Under the pieces are notes generated by a model. That model did not search any database and was not told the DNA's origin. It saw nothing but the letters and a program-made list of their open reading frames with translations. A stretch of DNA of 64,000 nt, taken from assembly GCF_900110915.1 (NCBI RefSeq), contig NZ_FOFG01000001.1, positions 642,040-706,039 of the forward strand, read 5' to 3'. Positions 26,034 through 36,903 of the stretch are shown here, in pieces (the first letter of the stretch is position 1; each line of letters opens with the position of its first letter). The stretch comes from Faunimonas pinastri (GTDB taxonomy: Bacteria > Pseudomonadota > Alphaproteobacteria > Rhizobiales > Afifellaceae). Made by a program: the position numbers and the translations under genes.

Positions 26034-26788
26034 TGCAGCTCGGGCGGCTCACGACGAATATCCTCGGCATCGTTCTGGTCCTGATCCTGTGGCAGGCCGT
26101 CGGCATGCATCTCGGCGACGCCCTCGTGGCAACGCCGGTGCAGGTGGCGAAAGCGCTGCCGGAAACCCTCACCGATCCTGAATTCTGGCCCGCTCTCGGC
26201 CTGATGATCGGGCAGATGATGATCGGCTATCTCCTGGCGCTGGCCGTCGGCATTCCGCTCGGCATCGCCATGGGTCGGTCGCGTCCGGTCTTCACCGTGG
26301 TGAAGCCCTGGGCCTCGATGTTCATCGTCGTCTCGGCGGCGGCGCTGGTGCCGCTGCTCATCATCCTGATGGGGCGGGGTCTTCTGTTCCGCACCTGCAT
26401 CGTCTTCGTGGCGACGCTCTGGTACGTGGTCGTGTCGATCACCGAGGCCGCGCGCGCCGTGTCGCCGCGCCTGCTCGACGTGGCGAAATCCTTTTCCGCC
26501 AGCGACTTCCAGCGCTTCCGCTTCGTCATCCTGCCGGCGCTCTATCCCTACCTGCTGATCGCCGCGCGCATCGGCCTGATCCATGCCCTGCGCGCCATGG
26601 TGACGGCGGAAATGTTCATCGGCGCCGGCTTCGGCGGGCTTCTGAACAATGCCGGCCTCGACCTCTCCACCGCTCCGCTCTTCGGCCTGATCGTCGTCCT
26701 GATGCTGGTCAGCGCCGGGGCGACGGAACTCCTGCGTCGTGTCGCGGGGCGTGCCGCGCCCTGGTACGCGAGCCGCACCGGCGGCTGA
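26033..26788 (+). CDS. ABC transporter permease (NitT/TauT type)
   Basis: 251 aa, a second SsuC-like permease: MIGYLLALAVGIPLGIAMGR in the core and EAA-like loop SPRLLDVAKSFSASDFQRFR. With the preceding permease it gives a heterodimeric channel, as in thiamine-pyrimidine and related NMT1-type importers. Start ATG overlaps the previous stop. Followed after 40 bp by the binding protein with its own AAAGGGGAAC ribosome binding site. Confidence 0.9.
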   Translation: MQLGRLTTNILGIVLVLILWQAVGMHLGDALVATPVQVAKALPETLTDPEFWPALGLMIGQMMIGYLLALAVGIPLGIAMGRSRPVFTVVKPWASMFIVVSAAALVPLLIILMGRGLLFRTCIVFVATLWYVVVSITEAARAVSPRLLDVAKSFSASDFQRFRFVILPALYPYLLIAARIGLIHALRAMVTAEMFIGAGFGGLLNNAGLDLSTAPLFGLIVVLMLVSAGATELLRRVAGRAAPWYASRTGG

Positions 26789-26828
26789 TCCGGGCTCAAG
26801 CAACAATCGACGACAATAAAGGGGAACG

Positions 26829-27872
26829 ATGATGTTTGACGCCATGAACCGACGCGATCTTCTGCGCGCGGGACTTTGCGGAGCAGGTGTCGTCATGCTG
26901 GGGGCGGGCTCCCGCGCCATGGCTGCCGACGCCCGTGTCCTGAAGATCAACACGCTGGCCTCCGCCTCGGCCGTGAACGTGCCGCTGCAGTCCGCGCTGC
27001 GATCCGGGCTGGGCGAGATCGCGGGCTTCGCGCCGGCGGAGATGCGTCCGACCGCCAAGATCCCGCAGATCGCGCAGGAAGTGATCGCCGGCGCCGCCGA
27101 CATGGGCGACGCGGACATCGCCTCCACGCTCGCCGCCGCAGAAGCGGGGGCGGACCTGAAAATCATCGGGCTGTCCTACAACAACACCGACCAGGTGATC
27201 GTCAGCAACGCGGACAAGACGAAGAGCCTCGCCGACATTGCCGACAGGGGCGGCACGATCGCCGTCAACAGCATCGGCGACTTCATGTACGTCATGGTGC
27301 TGGGCGCGCTCGCCAAGCAGGGCATCGATCCGCAGAAGGTGAACTTCATCGAGATGGGCAGCTCGGGCGACCGCGCGCGGGCGCTGCTCGCCGGCCGCGT
27401 CGACGCGGTGCCAATGCATATCGAGCAGGCCGAGCAGATCAAGGCGCGCGGCAACTACCAGGTGCTGGTCACGCCCTGGAAGGAATACGACGACTGGTTC
27501 AGCGCGGTCATCATGGCGACGTCCGGCTGGCTTAAGGCCGACGAAAACAAGAAGGCCGCCGTGGCCGTGCTGAAGGCCTCGCTCACCGCCTTCCGCAAGA
27601 CCGACAGCGACTATGCCTGGTACAAGACGCAGGTCGGAAAGTACGCCTCTTCCAAGGATCTCAAGGCGGCGGACGATACGCTCCTGAAGCCGGTCTGGCA
27701 GCAGCTCACCGGTGAGATCAAGGCGTTCAGCGACATGGAGCAGCTGAACCCGGACGCGTTCGCCAAGATCATGCCTGTCTACAAGCAGGCCGGGGCCCTG
27801 AAGGGCACGCTCGACCTCGGCAAGGTGATCGACCGGACCTACCTCGAACAGGCCCTGAAAGAACTCGCCTGA
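26829..27872 (+). CDS. ABC transporter substrate-binding protein (NMT1/TauA-like), Tat signal
   Basis: 347 aa. The N-terminus has a twin-arginine motif (NRRDLLRAG) and hydrophobic stretch ending AMA-AD, so Tat secretion is likely. The mature part resembles NMT1/SsuA-type proteins: NVPLQSALRSGLGEIAGF, MGDADIASTLAAAEAGADLK and GGTIAVNSIGDFMYVM. It would bind the substrate of the two permeases and ATPase around it. Start alternatives are 26829, 26832 and 26844; the ribosome binding site favours the first two. Confidence 0.88.
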   Translation: MMFDAMNRRDLLRAGLCGAGVVMLGAGSRAMAADARVLKINTLASASAVNVPLQSALRSGLGEIAGFAPAEMRPTAKIPQIAQEVIAGAADMGDADIASTLAAAEAGADLKIIGLSYNNTDQVIVSNADKTKSLADIADRGGTIAVNSIGDFMYVMVLGALAKQGIDPQKVNFIEMGSSGDRARALLAGRVDAVPMHIEQAEQIKARGNYQVLVTPWKEYDDWFSAVIMATSGWLKADENKKAAVAVLKASLTAFRKTDSDYAWYKTQVGKYASSKDLKAADDTLLKPVWQQLTGEIKAFSDMEQLNPDAFAKIMPVYKQAGALKGTLDLGKVIDRTYLEQALKELA

Positions 27873-27873
27873 C

Positions 27874-28629
<756 letters not shown>

Positions 28630-28632
28630 ATC

Positions 28633-30045
28633 ATGACCCCCGAACCCTCTTCATCGTCCCCGATCGGGCGGGCGATCGCCACCGCCTTGACCGCGATCCG
28701 CTATGAGGACATCCCGGAAGACGTGCTCGCCACGACGCGCGCCTTCGTGCTCGACACCATCGGGGTCATCGGCGCGGCCACCCATGCTCCCGGCATGGAG
28801 AACCTGCTGGCGGCGCTGGGCGAATGGGAGCTGGGCGGATCGGCGACGCTGCTGCTGAACGGCCGGACGGCGAACCCGGCGACCGCCGCGCTCGCCAATG
28901 CCGCCGCCGCTCACAGCCTGGATTTCGACGACCAGCACGACCCCGCACGCGTGCATGTATTCTGCGTCGTGCTGCCGGCTGTCCTTGCCGCCGTGGAGGC
29001 CGAAGAAATGGTGCATGGCCGCGACGCGCTGGCCGCCATCGCCGTGGGGGTGGAGCTTTTCTGCCGGCTCGGCCTTGCCTGCTACAATTCGCTCGGCAAG
29101 GGCTGGCATCCGACGACGGCGCTCGGCTCGCTTGCCGCCGCCGCTGCCGCCGGCAAGGTGCTCAAGCTCGATGCAGAGCAGATGGTCCATGCCCTGGGCA
29201 TCGCCTTCGTGCAGATGAGCGGGACCACGCAGTTCATCGCCGACGGGGCGCTCGCCAAGCGCCTCGGCCCGGGCTTCGCCGCCCGCAATGGCGTTCTCGC
29301 GGCGCAGATGGCCCGGCATGGGCTGACCGGGCCGTGGCGCTTCCTGGAAGGCGAGGCCGGCCTCTTCAATCTCCATGAGCGCGGCGAAGTCCGCCCGGAA
29401 ATCCTGACCGACGGGCTCGGGACGGAGTGGCACCTCCGCGATCTCAGCATGAAGCCCTATCCGTGCTGCCGCTGCACCCACACGGTCATCGAGCTGGCGC
29501 GCGATCTCCGGCGCGAGGGGCTGACGGGCGACGACATCGAGAGCGGCACGATCGAGCTTGGCCGCGTCAACCGACAGATCGTCGGCGCCGCCTTCGACCG
29601 GAGCCATCCCAACCCCGTGGTCCACGCCCAGTTCAACGCGGCCTACACCTTCGCCGCCGCGCTCAGGGACGGCGAGGTGACGATCCCGACCTTTCTGCCG
29701 GAGCGGATCCGGGCAGCGGACGTGGCCTTCGCAGCCCGGCTGGAGACACGCGAGGCCGCCGATTTCGAGCCGACGGCGATCGCCCCGGCGCGCGTTCGGC
29801 TGCAACTCCGGGACGGCAGCACGATCGAGAGCACCCGCCTCACCATCAAGGGCGCGCCGAACGATCCGATGAGCGAGGCGGAGGTGCTGGCGAAGTTCCG
29901 GAACTGCCTCAACTGGGGGCTCGGCGAGGACGCCGCCGCCATCGCCGCGCTGGAGCGCATTGCCCTGCATCTCGACGAGCAGGAAGACGCGCGCGACCTC
30001 GTGCGGTCCTTCCTCGCCTGCCGGACGGAGGCGCGGGCGGCATGA
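28633..30045 (+). CDS. MmgE/PrpD family protein
   Basis: 470 aa, usual length of the MmgE/PrpD family (2-methylcitrate dehydratase-like, also cis-aconitate decarboxylase and iminodisuccinate epimerase). Visible segments are FVLDTIGVIGAATHAPGMEN, HSLDFDDQHDPARVHVFCVV, GWHPTTALGSLAAAAAAGKV and MKPYPCCRCTHTVIELARDL. A dehydratase, epimerase or decarboxylase role on the imported substrate is possible; the family is too diverse to choose. It overlaps the next gene by 4 bp (ATGA). Confidence 0.88.
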   Translation: MTPEPSSSSPIGRAIATALTAIRYEDIPEDVLATTRAFVLDTIGVIGAATHAPGMENLLAALGEWELGGSATLLLNGRTANPATAALANAAAAHSLDFDDQHDPARVHVFCVVLPAVLAAVEAEEMVHGRDALAAIAVGVELFCRLGLACYNSLGKGWHPTTALGSLAAAAAAGKVLKLDAEQMVHALGIAFVQMSGTTQFIADGALAKRLGPGFAARNGVLAAQMARHGLTGPWRFLEGEAGLFNLHERGEVRPEILTDGLGTEWHLRDLSMKPYPCCRCTHTVIELARDLRREGLTGDDIESGTIELGRVNRQIVGAAFDRSHPNPVVHAQFNAAYTFAAALRDGEVTIPTFLPERIRAADVAFAARLETREAADFEPTAIAPARVRLQLRDGSTIESTRLTIKGAPNDPMSEAEVLAKFRNCLNWGLGEDAAAIAALERIALHLDEQEDARDLVRSFLACRTEARAA

Positions 30046-31145
30046 CGAACCCCGAAAGCCTCGTCGGCTGCACGCCGGACGCGCTCGATACGCCGTCGCT
30101 GCTGGTCGACCTCGACGTGATGGAAACGAACGTCGCGCGGATCGCCGGCTTCTGCGCCCAGCACGGCGTCGCCTGGCGGCCGCATTGCAAGCCGCACAAA
30201 TCCCCCGATGTGGCACGTCTCGAAATCGCCGCCGGCGCGATCGGCATCACCTGCGCCAAGCTCTCCGAAGCGGAAGCGATGGCGGATGCGGGCATTGCCG
30301 ATATCCTGATCGCCAACCAGATCGCCGGGCCGATCAAGGTGGCGCGGCTGATCGGCCTGCGAAAGCGCGTCGACGTGGCCGTCTGCGTCGACGGCGAGGA
30401 CAACGTGCAGGCGCTGGCCGATGAAGCGGCGCGGGAGAACGTTGTTCTCCGGGTTCTGATCGAGGTCGATACGGGGACCCGGCGAGCCGGGGTCCAGCCG
30501 GGAGAACCGGTGCTTCAGCTTGCCCGCATCATCGCAGGCCATCCGTCGCTGCACTTTGCCGGCGTGATGACCTGGGAAGGCCACACCACCCGCATCGAGG
30601 ATCAGGACGAGAAGCGCGGCGCCATCGAGGAGGCCGTCGGCCAGCTCGTCGCCAGCGCCGATCTCTGCCGCGCGGCGGGTATCCCGGTCGGGATCGTCAG
30701 CTGCGGCGGGACGGGCACCTACCGCTTCTCCGCCGCCATTCCCGGCGTGACTGAGATCCAGGCCGGCGGCGGCATCTTCGGCGATGTACGCTACCGCACG
30801 ATCTACAACGTTCCGGTCGAATACGGCCTGACGCTGCTGTCGACCGTGACGAGCCGGCCGAACCCGACGCGCGTCATCTGCGACGCGGGGAAAAAGGCGA
30901 TGAGCAGCGACGCGGGCATGCCGATCCCGCTCGATATCCCGCCCGTCGCGAGCCTCGGCTTCTCCGCCGAGCACGGCAAGATCGAGCTGCGGGAGCCGAG
31001 CAGCCTGCCGCGCGTCGGCGACCGCATGCGCTTCGTCGTCGGCTACGCCGACACGACCGTCCACCTCCACAGCGAAATCTTCGCGATCCGCCACGGCCGC
31101 GTCGAGCAGGTCTGGCGCATTCCGTCCGGCGCCCGCCTGCGCTGA
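30042..31145 (+). CDS. D-threonine aldolase/D-serine dehydratase-like PLP enzyme (alanine racemase N-terminal fold)
   Basis: 367 aa from the ATG at 30042, overlapping the MmgE/PrpD stop. It starts LDTPSLLVDLDVMETNVARI, then WRPHCKPHKSPDVARLEIAA, in which the Lys after PHK-like residues would bind PLP as in D-threonine aldolases. EVDTGTRRAGVQPGEPVLQL and the C-terminal Zn-site region VGYADTTVHLHSEIFAI complete the DSD1-like architecture. Family reactions cleave D-3-hydroxy amino acids to glycine plus aldehyde, or dehydrate D-serine. Context with HyuAB and Fhs favours release of a small amino acid (inference). Confidence 0.85.
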   Translation: MTNPESLVGCTPDALDTPSLLVDLDVMETNVARIAGFCAQHGVAWRPHCKPHKSPDVARLEIAAGAIGITCAKLSEAEAMADAGIADILIANQIAGPIKVARLIGLRKRVDVAVCVDGEDNVQALADEAARENVVLRVLIEVDTGTRRAGVQPGEPVLQLARIIAGHPSLHFAGVMTWEGHTTRIEDQDEKRGAIEEAVGQLVASADLCRAAGIPVGIVSCGGTGTYRFSAAIPGVTEIQAGGGIFGDVRYRTIYNVPVEYGLTLLSTVTSRPNPTRVICDAGKKAMSSDAGMPIPLDIPPVASLGFSAEHGKIELREPSSLPRVGDRMRFVVGYADTTVHLHSEIFAIRHGRVEQVWRIPSGARLR

Positions 31146-31194
31146 TCCCGCGGCCCCCTCATTCAACTCGCCGCCCTCGTTCACAGGACACACA

Positions 31195-33294
31195 ATGACA
31201 GCATCATCCTATCGCCTCGGGGTCGATATCGGGGGCACGTTCACTGACGTGGTCCTGATGCGCGACGACGGCACGATCTTCAGCAAGAAGGTCCTTTCCA
31301 CGCCGAAGGACTACAGCCAGGGCATCGAGACGGGCGTGGCGGCCCTGTTCGCGGAAGTCGGCGTCGACGCGGCCGAGATCGGCGAATTCGTGCACGCCAC
31401 GACGGTGGCGACCAACACGATCATCGAGCGCAAGGGCGCAAAGGCCGGGTTGCTGACGACGCGGGGCTTCCGCGACGTTCTGGAGATCGGCCGCTTCCGC
31501 ACGCCTCGCCTCTACGACCTCACCTACAAGAAGCCGGACCCGCTGGTGGAGCGCCGGCTGCGCCTGGAAGTCGACGAGCGCATCGCCTCCGACGGCTCGG
31601 TGCTTAAGCCGCTCGACGAGGCGGATCTGGCCCGCGCCGCCGAGACCTTCCGGCACGAGGGCGTGGAGGCGCTGTCGGTTACCTTCATCAACTCCTACGT
31701 CAATGCCGAGCACGAGCGCCGCGCGGCCGCTTTCCTCGCCGACCGGCTGCCGGGCGTTCCCGTCACCGCGTCCGTGGACCTGCTGCCGCAGCTCGGCGAA
31801 TACGAGCGCACCAGCACGACGGTGGTGAACTCCTACATCCGCCCGGTCGTGGAGCGCTACGTCTCCTCCCTGAAGGCGCGGCTGGACCGGCTCGGCATCA
31901 AGGCCCCGCTGATGATCATGCAGTCGAGCGGCGGCATCTCGCCGGGCGACGTCGTCGCGCGACAGCCGATCGACATCATCGAAAGCGGTCCCGCCGCCGG
32001 TGTGCTCGGTGGCCAGCGGCTCGGCAGCAAGATCGGCATTCCCGACATGCTGGTGTTCGACATGGGTGGCACGACGGCCAAGGCGACCGTCATCGAGAAC
32101 AACGCCTACGCGCTCTGCCCGGAGACGGAAGTCGGCGGCGGCGCGGCGCTCGGCACGCGCATGATCAAGGGCGCGGGTTATCCCGTGCAGGTGCCGACGA
32201 TCGATATCGCGGAAGTCGGCGCGGGTGGCGGCAGCATCGCAGCCAGCGACGTCGCCGGCGGCCTGCTGGTCGGGCCGCGCAGCGCCGGCGCCGAGCCGGG
32301 ACCGGTCGCCTATCGCCGGGGCGGCGAGCAGCCGACCGTGACGGACGCCAACCTCGTCCTTGGCTATCTCAATCCCAAAGCCCTGGTCAGCGGCGAGCTT
32401 GAGGTCGATCTCGACGGCGCCCGCGCCGCCATCGCCGCGCTTGGCGAAAGGGTAGGGCTTTCGGCCACCGATACCGCGTACGGCATCCACGCCATCGCCG
32501 ATGCCACGATGCTCAGGGCGCTGCGCGGCGTCTCCTCGGAGAAGGGGCGCGATCCCTCGCAATATGCGATGCTGGCCATCGGCGGCAACGGCCCGGTGCA
32601 TGCCTGCTCGCTCGCCGAGGCAGCGGGCATGACGCACATCGTCGTACCGCCCGTCGCGGGTCTCTTCAGCGCCCTCGGCATGCTCTTCGCCGATGTCGAG
32701 CACCAGCTGGTCGGCGCCTTCTACCGCCGCTACGAGGATGTCGATCTCGACATGCTCGACCGCGCCGCCGCGCCGCTGCGCGAGCGCGGGCTGGAGATGC
32801 TGCGTTCGGAAGGCTTCGCCGAGGACGGCCGCCGTCGCATGACGCTCTTCGCGGATATCCGTTATGTCGGCCAGACGGCGCCGCTGACGCTGGAGATCCC
32901 GGCCGAGGGCGACGTGCTGGCGACGCTGGCGGCCCGCTTCCACGCCGAGCACCAGAACGTCTTCGGCTATTCCTCGCCGAGGGAGGCGATCCAGTTCGTC
33001 TCGCTGAAGCTGGTCGCGCAAGGCGTGCCCGAGCAGCCGCGCATGCCCGACCGCGTGGAACGGGGCGCGGAAAAGAGCCCCGAACCTTACCGGCGGCAGG
33101 CTTTCTTTGGCGAGGCGGGCTGGATCGATACGCCGGTCCTGCCGCGCCGCGCGCTGACGGCGGAGCCGCTCGCCGGCCCGCTGATCGTGGAGGAATACGA
33201 CACGACCGTCGTGGTGCTGCCTGGCTGGCAGGCCGCGATCGACAGCTGGAACAACGTCATTATCGGCCGTGTGGCCCGGGAGAAGGTGCAATGA
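31195..33294 (+). CDS. hyuA: Hydantoinase A/oxoprolinase family protein
   Basis: 699 aa. SYRLGVDIGGTFTDVVLMRD is the ATPase phosphate-1 loop; FVHATTVATNTIIERKGAK and LVFDMGGTTAKATVIENNAY follow, then AMLAIGGNGPVHACSLAEAA. The phosphate-2 region has TTAKAT where the other HyuA in this window has TTTDVC, so the two copies are from different subfamilies. It pairs with hyuB downstream (4-bp overlap). Confidence 0.94.
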   Translation: MTASSYRLGVDIGGTFTDVVLMRDDGTIFSKKVLSTPKDYSQGIETGVAALFAEVGVDAAEIGEFVHATTVATNTIIERKGAKAGLLTTRGFRDVLEIGRFRTPRLYDLTYKKPDPLVERRLRLEVDERIASDGSVLKPLDEADLARAAETFRHEGVEALSVTFINSYVNAEHERRAAAFLADRLPGVPVTASVDLLPQLGEYERTSTTVVNSYIRPVVERYVSSLKARLDRLGIKAPLMIMQSSGGISPGDVVARQPIDIIESGPAAGVLGGQRLGSKIGIPDMLVFDMGGTTAKATVIENNAYALCPETEVGGGAALGTRMIKGAGYPVQVPTIDIAEVGAGGGSIAASDVAGGLLVGPRSAGAEPGPVAYRRGGEQPTVTDANLVLGYLNPKALVSGELEVDLDGARAAIAALGERVGLSATDTAYGIHAIADATMLRALRGVSSEKGRDPSQYAMLAIGGNGPVHACSLAEAAGMTHIVVPPVAGLFSALGMLFADVEHQLVGAFYRRYEDVDLDMLDRAAAPLRERGLEMLRSEGFAEDGRRRMTLFADIRYVGQTAPLTLEIPAEGDVLATLAARFHAEHQNVFGYSSPREAIQFVSLKLVAQGVPEQPRMPDRVERGAEKSPEPYRRQAFFGEAGWIDTPVLPRRALTAEPLAGPLIVEEYDTTVVVLPGWQAAIDSWNNVIIGRVAREKVQ

Positions 33295-34958
33295 TCACGA
33301 TCGATCCGATCCGTCGCGAACTCCTGAAGAACGCGCTCGTGACGACCGCCGACAACGCGCTCGTGATGGTGACGCGCACGGCGCGTACCTCGAACGTCAA
33401 GAACAGCATGGATTTCTCCGCCGCGATCTGCGACGGGGAGGGACAACTCGTGGCTCAGGGCCTGGCCGTGCCTGTCCATCTCGGCGTGGTGATGCCGGCG
33501 CTGGCAGCCTGCCTGGAGCATTTCGGCGACGACATCCATGAGGGCGACGTGCTGGCCAGCAACGATCCTTATTCCGGCTGCAGCCATCTCAACGACATCT
33601 TCACGTTCAAGCCGGTCTACCGCAACGGCGAGCGTATCGCATTCGTCAGCCTAATCCTGCACCACAGCGATCTCGGCGGCCGGGTGCCGGGCGGCAATGC
33701 CGCCGACAGCATGGAGGTCTTCGAGGAAGGCCTGCGGATCCCGCCGGTGAAGATCGTCGAGAAGGGTCGGCTCAACGATACGCTGATGCGCATCATCGAG
33801 TTCAACACCCGCGTTCCCGACCGCGTCGTCGGCGACGTGCGCGCCCAGCTGGCCGCGCTCGATCAGGCCGCGATCGAGGTCACGAAGCTCGCCGCGAGCT
33901 GGGAGCCGGCCGAGCTCAAGGCGTATCTCGCCGATCTCATCGACTATGCGGAGGCGCTCACCCGCGCCGATCTCGCGGCGCTGCCGGACGGCGTGGTCGA
34001 GTTCGTCGAATGGAACGACGACGACGGCGTGGGCAACGGCCCGATCCGCATCCATCTCAAGCTCACCAAGAAGGGCGACGAGATCGAGGCGGATTTCAGC
34101 GAGACCGACGACGACAAAGGCGGCGCGGTGCACTGCAACCGCGCCTTCACCGTCTCCTGCGCCTATGCCGCGATCCGCACGGTCTTGGGAGCCGCCATTC
34201 CCAACAATGCCGGCCTTTACCGCGCGATCCATGTGAAGACCCGCCACGGCACATTCGTGGACGTGAAGTTCCCGGCCGCCGTCGGTTCGCGCGGGCAGGT
34301 CGGTTTCCGCCTCCGCTCCATCGTGCTCGGCGCGCTGGCGTTGCTCCTGCCCGGCCGGATGCCGGCCTGCGCCGGCGGTTCGGAATTCGCGATCGCGGCC
34401 TCCGGCAACGACGCCAGCGGCCGCCGTTTCCTGCATCTGGAATTCCACAACAATACGGGCCTGGGCGGCGGTCCCGATTCCGACGGGCAGGACGCCGGGC
34501 CTTATTGCATCGGCAACCTCGCCAATGTCCCGGTCGAGCTGATCGAGGCGGAGCATCCGCTGCGCATCGAGGAATACGGCTTCCTGCCCGATACCGGCGG
34601 CGAGGGACAGTATCGCGGCGCGCTGGGCATGGTTCGCCAGTACCGGCTCCTCTCCGACGACGTGCAGGTGCAGGTCCGATCCGACCGCTTCAAGTCGCAG
34701 CCCTGGGGGATCTTCGGCGGCGGCGGCGGTGCCGGCGCGGTGTCGATCCTCAATCCCGGCACGGAGAAGGAGGAGGCGCTGCCTTCCAAGTTCACACGTC
34801 GCTTCATGAGCGGCGACGTGCTTCGCTTCGAGATGGCGGGAGCCGGCGGTTACGGACCGGCGGCGGATCGCGATCCCGGGGCTGTGGCGGAAGACCTCCG
34901 GCAGGGTAAGCTGACGACGGATTATGCCGGCCGGGTCTACGGCCATCCGGGCGCCTAG
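33291..34958 (+). CDS. hyuB: Hydantoinase B/oxoprolinase family protein
   Basis: 555 aa. DPIRRELLKNALVTTADNAL and NVKNSMDFSAAICDGEGQLV open the protein; HEGDVLASNDPYSGCSHLND and YRNGERIAFVSLILHHSDLG are conserved HyuB segments. A Gly-rich C-terminal end (FEMAGAGGYGPAADRDP) also matches HyuB. Forms the catalytic partner of HyuA. The start overlaps hyuA, and fhs follows after 35 bp. Confidence 0.94.
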   Translation: MITIDPIRRELLKNALVTTADNALVMVTRTARTSNVKNSMDFSAAICDGEGQLVAQGLAVPVHLGVVMPALAACLEHFGDDIHEGDVLASNDPYSGCSHLNDIFTFKPVYRNGERIAFVSLILHHSDLGGRVPGGNAADSMEVFEEGLRIPPVKIVEKGRLNDTLMRIIEFNTRVPDRVVGDVRAQLAALDQAAIEVTKLAASWEPAELKAYLADLIDYAEALTRADLAALPDGVVEFVEWNDDDGVGNGPIRIHLKLTKKGDEIEADFSETDDDKGGAVHCNRAFTVSCAYAAIRTVLGAAIPNNAGLYRAIHVKTRHGTFVDVKFPAAVGSRGQVGFRLRSIVLGALALLLPGRMPACAGGSEFAIAASGNDASGRRFLHLEFHNNTGLGGGPDSDGQDAGPYCIGNLANVPVELIEAEHPLRIEEYGFLPDTGGEGQYRGALGMVRQYRLLSDDVQVQVRSDRFKSQPWGIFGGGGGAGAVSILNPGTEKEEALPSKFTRRFMSGDVLRFEMAGAGGYGPAADRDPGAVAEDLRQGKLTTDYAGRVYGHPGA

Positions 34959-34993
34959 TGCGCCCATCCTTTTGACGAACTGGAGTTTTTCGA

Positions 34994-36673
34994 TTGGCTG
35001 AAGCGCAGAGCGACCTCTCGATTGCGCGGGGCGCGGTGAAGCGTCCGATCGCGGATGTGGCGGCCCGGCTGGGCATTCCGCCGGAGGCGCTGATCCCCTA
35101 TGGCCGGGACAAGGCGAAGATCGATGCGGGTTTCCTGCGCGATCTCGGCGGGCGGCCGGACGGCAAGCTGATCCTCGTGACGGCGATCAACCCGACGCCG
35201 GCGGGCGAGGGCAAGACCACGACCACCGTCGGCCTCGGCGACGGTCTTTCGGCGCTGGGCAGGCGGACGGCCATCTGCCTGCGCGAGCCCTCGCTCGGGC
35301 CCTGCTTCGGGCAGAAGGGCGGCGCGGCCGGCGGCGGCCATGCGCAGGTGGTGCCGATGGAGGACATCAACCTCCATTTCACCGGCGACTTCCACGCCAT
35401 CACCACGGCCCACAATTTGCTGGCGGCGGCGATCGACAACCATATCCACTGGGGCAACGAGCTGGGGCTCGATCCCCGCCGGATCGTCTGGCGCCGCGTG
35501 GTCGACATGAACGACCGCGCGCTCCGGGACATCGTGCAGTCGCTCGGCGGGCCGGCCAACGGGGTGCCGCGCGAAAGCGGCTTCGACATCACGGTCGCCT
35601 CGGAAGTGATGGCGATCGTCTGCCTCGCCGCCGACATGAAAGACCTGAAGGAGCGCCTCGGCCGCATCGTCATCGGCTACCGCTTCGACCGGACGGCCGT
35701 GCACGCCCGCGATCTGAAGGTGGACGGCGCCATGGCCGTGCTGCTGCGCGATGCGATGCTGCCGAACCTCGTGCAGACGCTGGAGAACAATCCCGCGTTC
35801 GTGCATGGCGGCCCGTTCGCCAACATCGCCCATGGCTGCAACTCCGTGGTGGCGACACGCGCCGCGCTAAAGCTTGCCGACTATGTCGTGACGGAAGCGG
35901 GCTTCGGCGCCGATCTCGGGGCGGAGAAGTTCTTCGACATCAAGTGCCGGCAGGCGGGGCTCCGGCCCGCGGCCACGGTCGTCGTCGCGACGGTGCGGGC
36001 GCTGAAGATGAATGGCGGCGTCGCCAAGTCCGATCTCGGACGCGAGGATGTCGAGGCGGTGCGGCGTGGCTCCGTCAACCTCAAGCGCCACGTGGCCAAC
36101 TGTCTTCAATACGGCGTGCCGGTGGTGGTGGCGATCAACCATTTCGGAACCGACACCGATGCCGAGATCGAGGTCGTGAAGGTCGCCGCGCGGGAGGCGG
36201 GCGTCGAGGCGATCCTCTGCCGCCACTGGGCGGAGGGCTCGGCCGGAGCGCTGGAACTGGCGCGCAAGGTCGCGGAACTCGTCGACAGCGGCGAGGCGAC
36301 CTTCCATCCGCTTTATCCCGACGAGATGAGCCTCCTCGGCAAGATCGAGACGGTGGTGGAGAAGATCTACCACGGCGCGGGGGTCACGGCCGAGCCGCTG
36401 GCGCTGCGCGAATTGCAGCGGTTCGAGGAGGATGGTTATGGCCACCTGCCGGTCTGCATGGCGAAGACGCAGTACTCGTTCTCCACAGACCCGTCGAAGC
36501 TCGGTGCGCCGACGGATCATGTGGTGCATGTGCGCTCCGTCCGTCTGGCGGCCGGCGCGGGCTTCCTGGTCGCCATCTGCGGCGACATCCTGACCATGCC
36601 CGGCCTGCCGCGCCATCCCGCCGCCGAGCACATCCACCTCACCGACGCGGGCGAGGTGGAAGGCTTGTTCTAG
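34994..36673 (+). CDS. fhs: Formate-tetrahydrofolate ligase
   Basis: 559 aa, full length for Fhs, which joins formate to tetrahydrofolate with ATP to give 10-formyl-THF. The ATP site [20 protein letters not shown] is intact, as are [20 protein letters not shown] and [20 protein letters not shown]. It starts at TTG 34994 with TGGAG upstream. It follows hyuB closely and probably belongs to the importer-hydantoinase operon, which is unusual and suggests formate or C1 handling in that pathway. A GC-rich hairpin region follows at about 36763-36802. Confidence 0.96.
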   Translation: MAEAQSDLSIARGAVKRPIADVAARLGIPPEALIPYGRDKAKIDAGFLRDLGGRPDGKLILVTAINPTPAGEGKTTTTVGLGDGLSALGRRTAICLREPSLGPCFGQKGGAAGGGHAQVVPMEDINLHFTGDFHAITTAHNLLAAAIDNHIHWGNELGLDPRRIVWRRVVDMNDRALRDIVQSLGGPANGVPRESGFDITVASEVMAIVCLAADMKDLKERLGRIVIGYRFDRTAVHARDLKVDGAMAVLLRDAMLPNLVQTLENNPAFVHGGPFANIAHGCNSVVATRAALKLADYVVTEAGFGADLGAEKFFDIKCRQAGLRPAATVVVATVRALKMNGGVAKSDLGREDVEAVRRGSVNLKRHVANCLQYGVPVVVAINHFGTDTDAEIEVVKVAAREAGVEAILCRHWAEGSAGALELARKVAELVDSGEATFHPLYPDEMSLLGKIETVVEKIYHGAGVTAEPLALRELQRFEEDGYGHLPVCMAKTQYSFSTDPSKLGAPTDHVVHVRSVRLAAGAGFLVAICGDILTMPGLPRHPAAEHIHLTDAGEVEGLF

Positions 36674-36903
36674 AGGCGGCGGCGAGCCTCAACCGCTCGC
36701 CGAAGCAGCGGTCCCCGGGTCAGCGAGCGTTGGTGCTTGCAGGGCGGGCTTCGATCCTCCGGCGGTCGGCCGCCTGCTCACGTGAGCGGGGCAGGCCGCC
36801 GGCCCGCGTGCGCTCCTGCTGTCGGTGCGAGAATTGTCGGGGATCTCAGTCGCCAGATAGCTGTCGCGCGCTTGGCGCCGGTGCGGGCGGGCTTGTAGCG
36901 GCG

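Noticed and set aside
31204..33291. 695-codon minus-strand open frame
   Set aside because: Exactly antisense to hyuA; His/Arg/Asp-rich composition without any family motif.
36674..36903. tRNA or small RNA gene downstream of fhs
   Set aside because: GC-rich hairpins including GCTCACGTGAGC are present, but no cloverleaf or T-loop sequence could be found.
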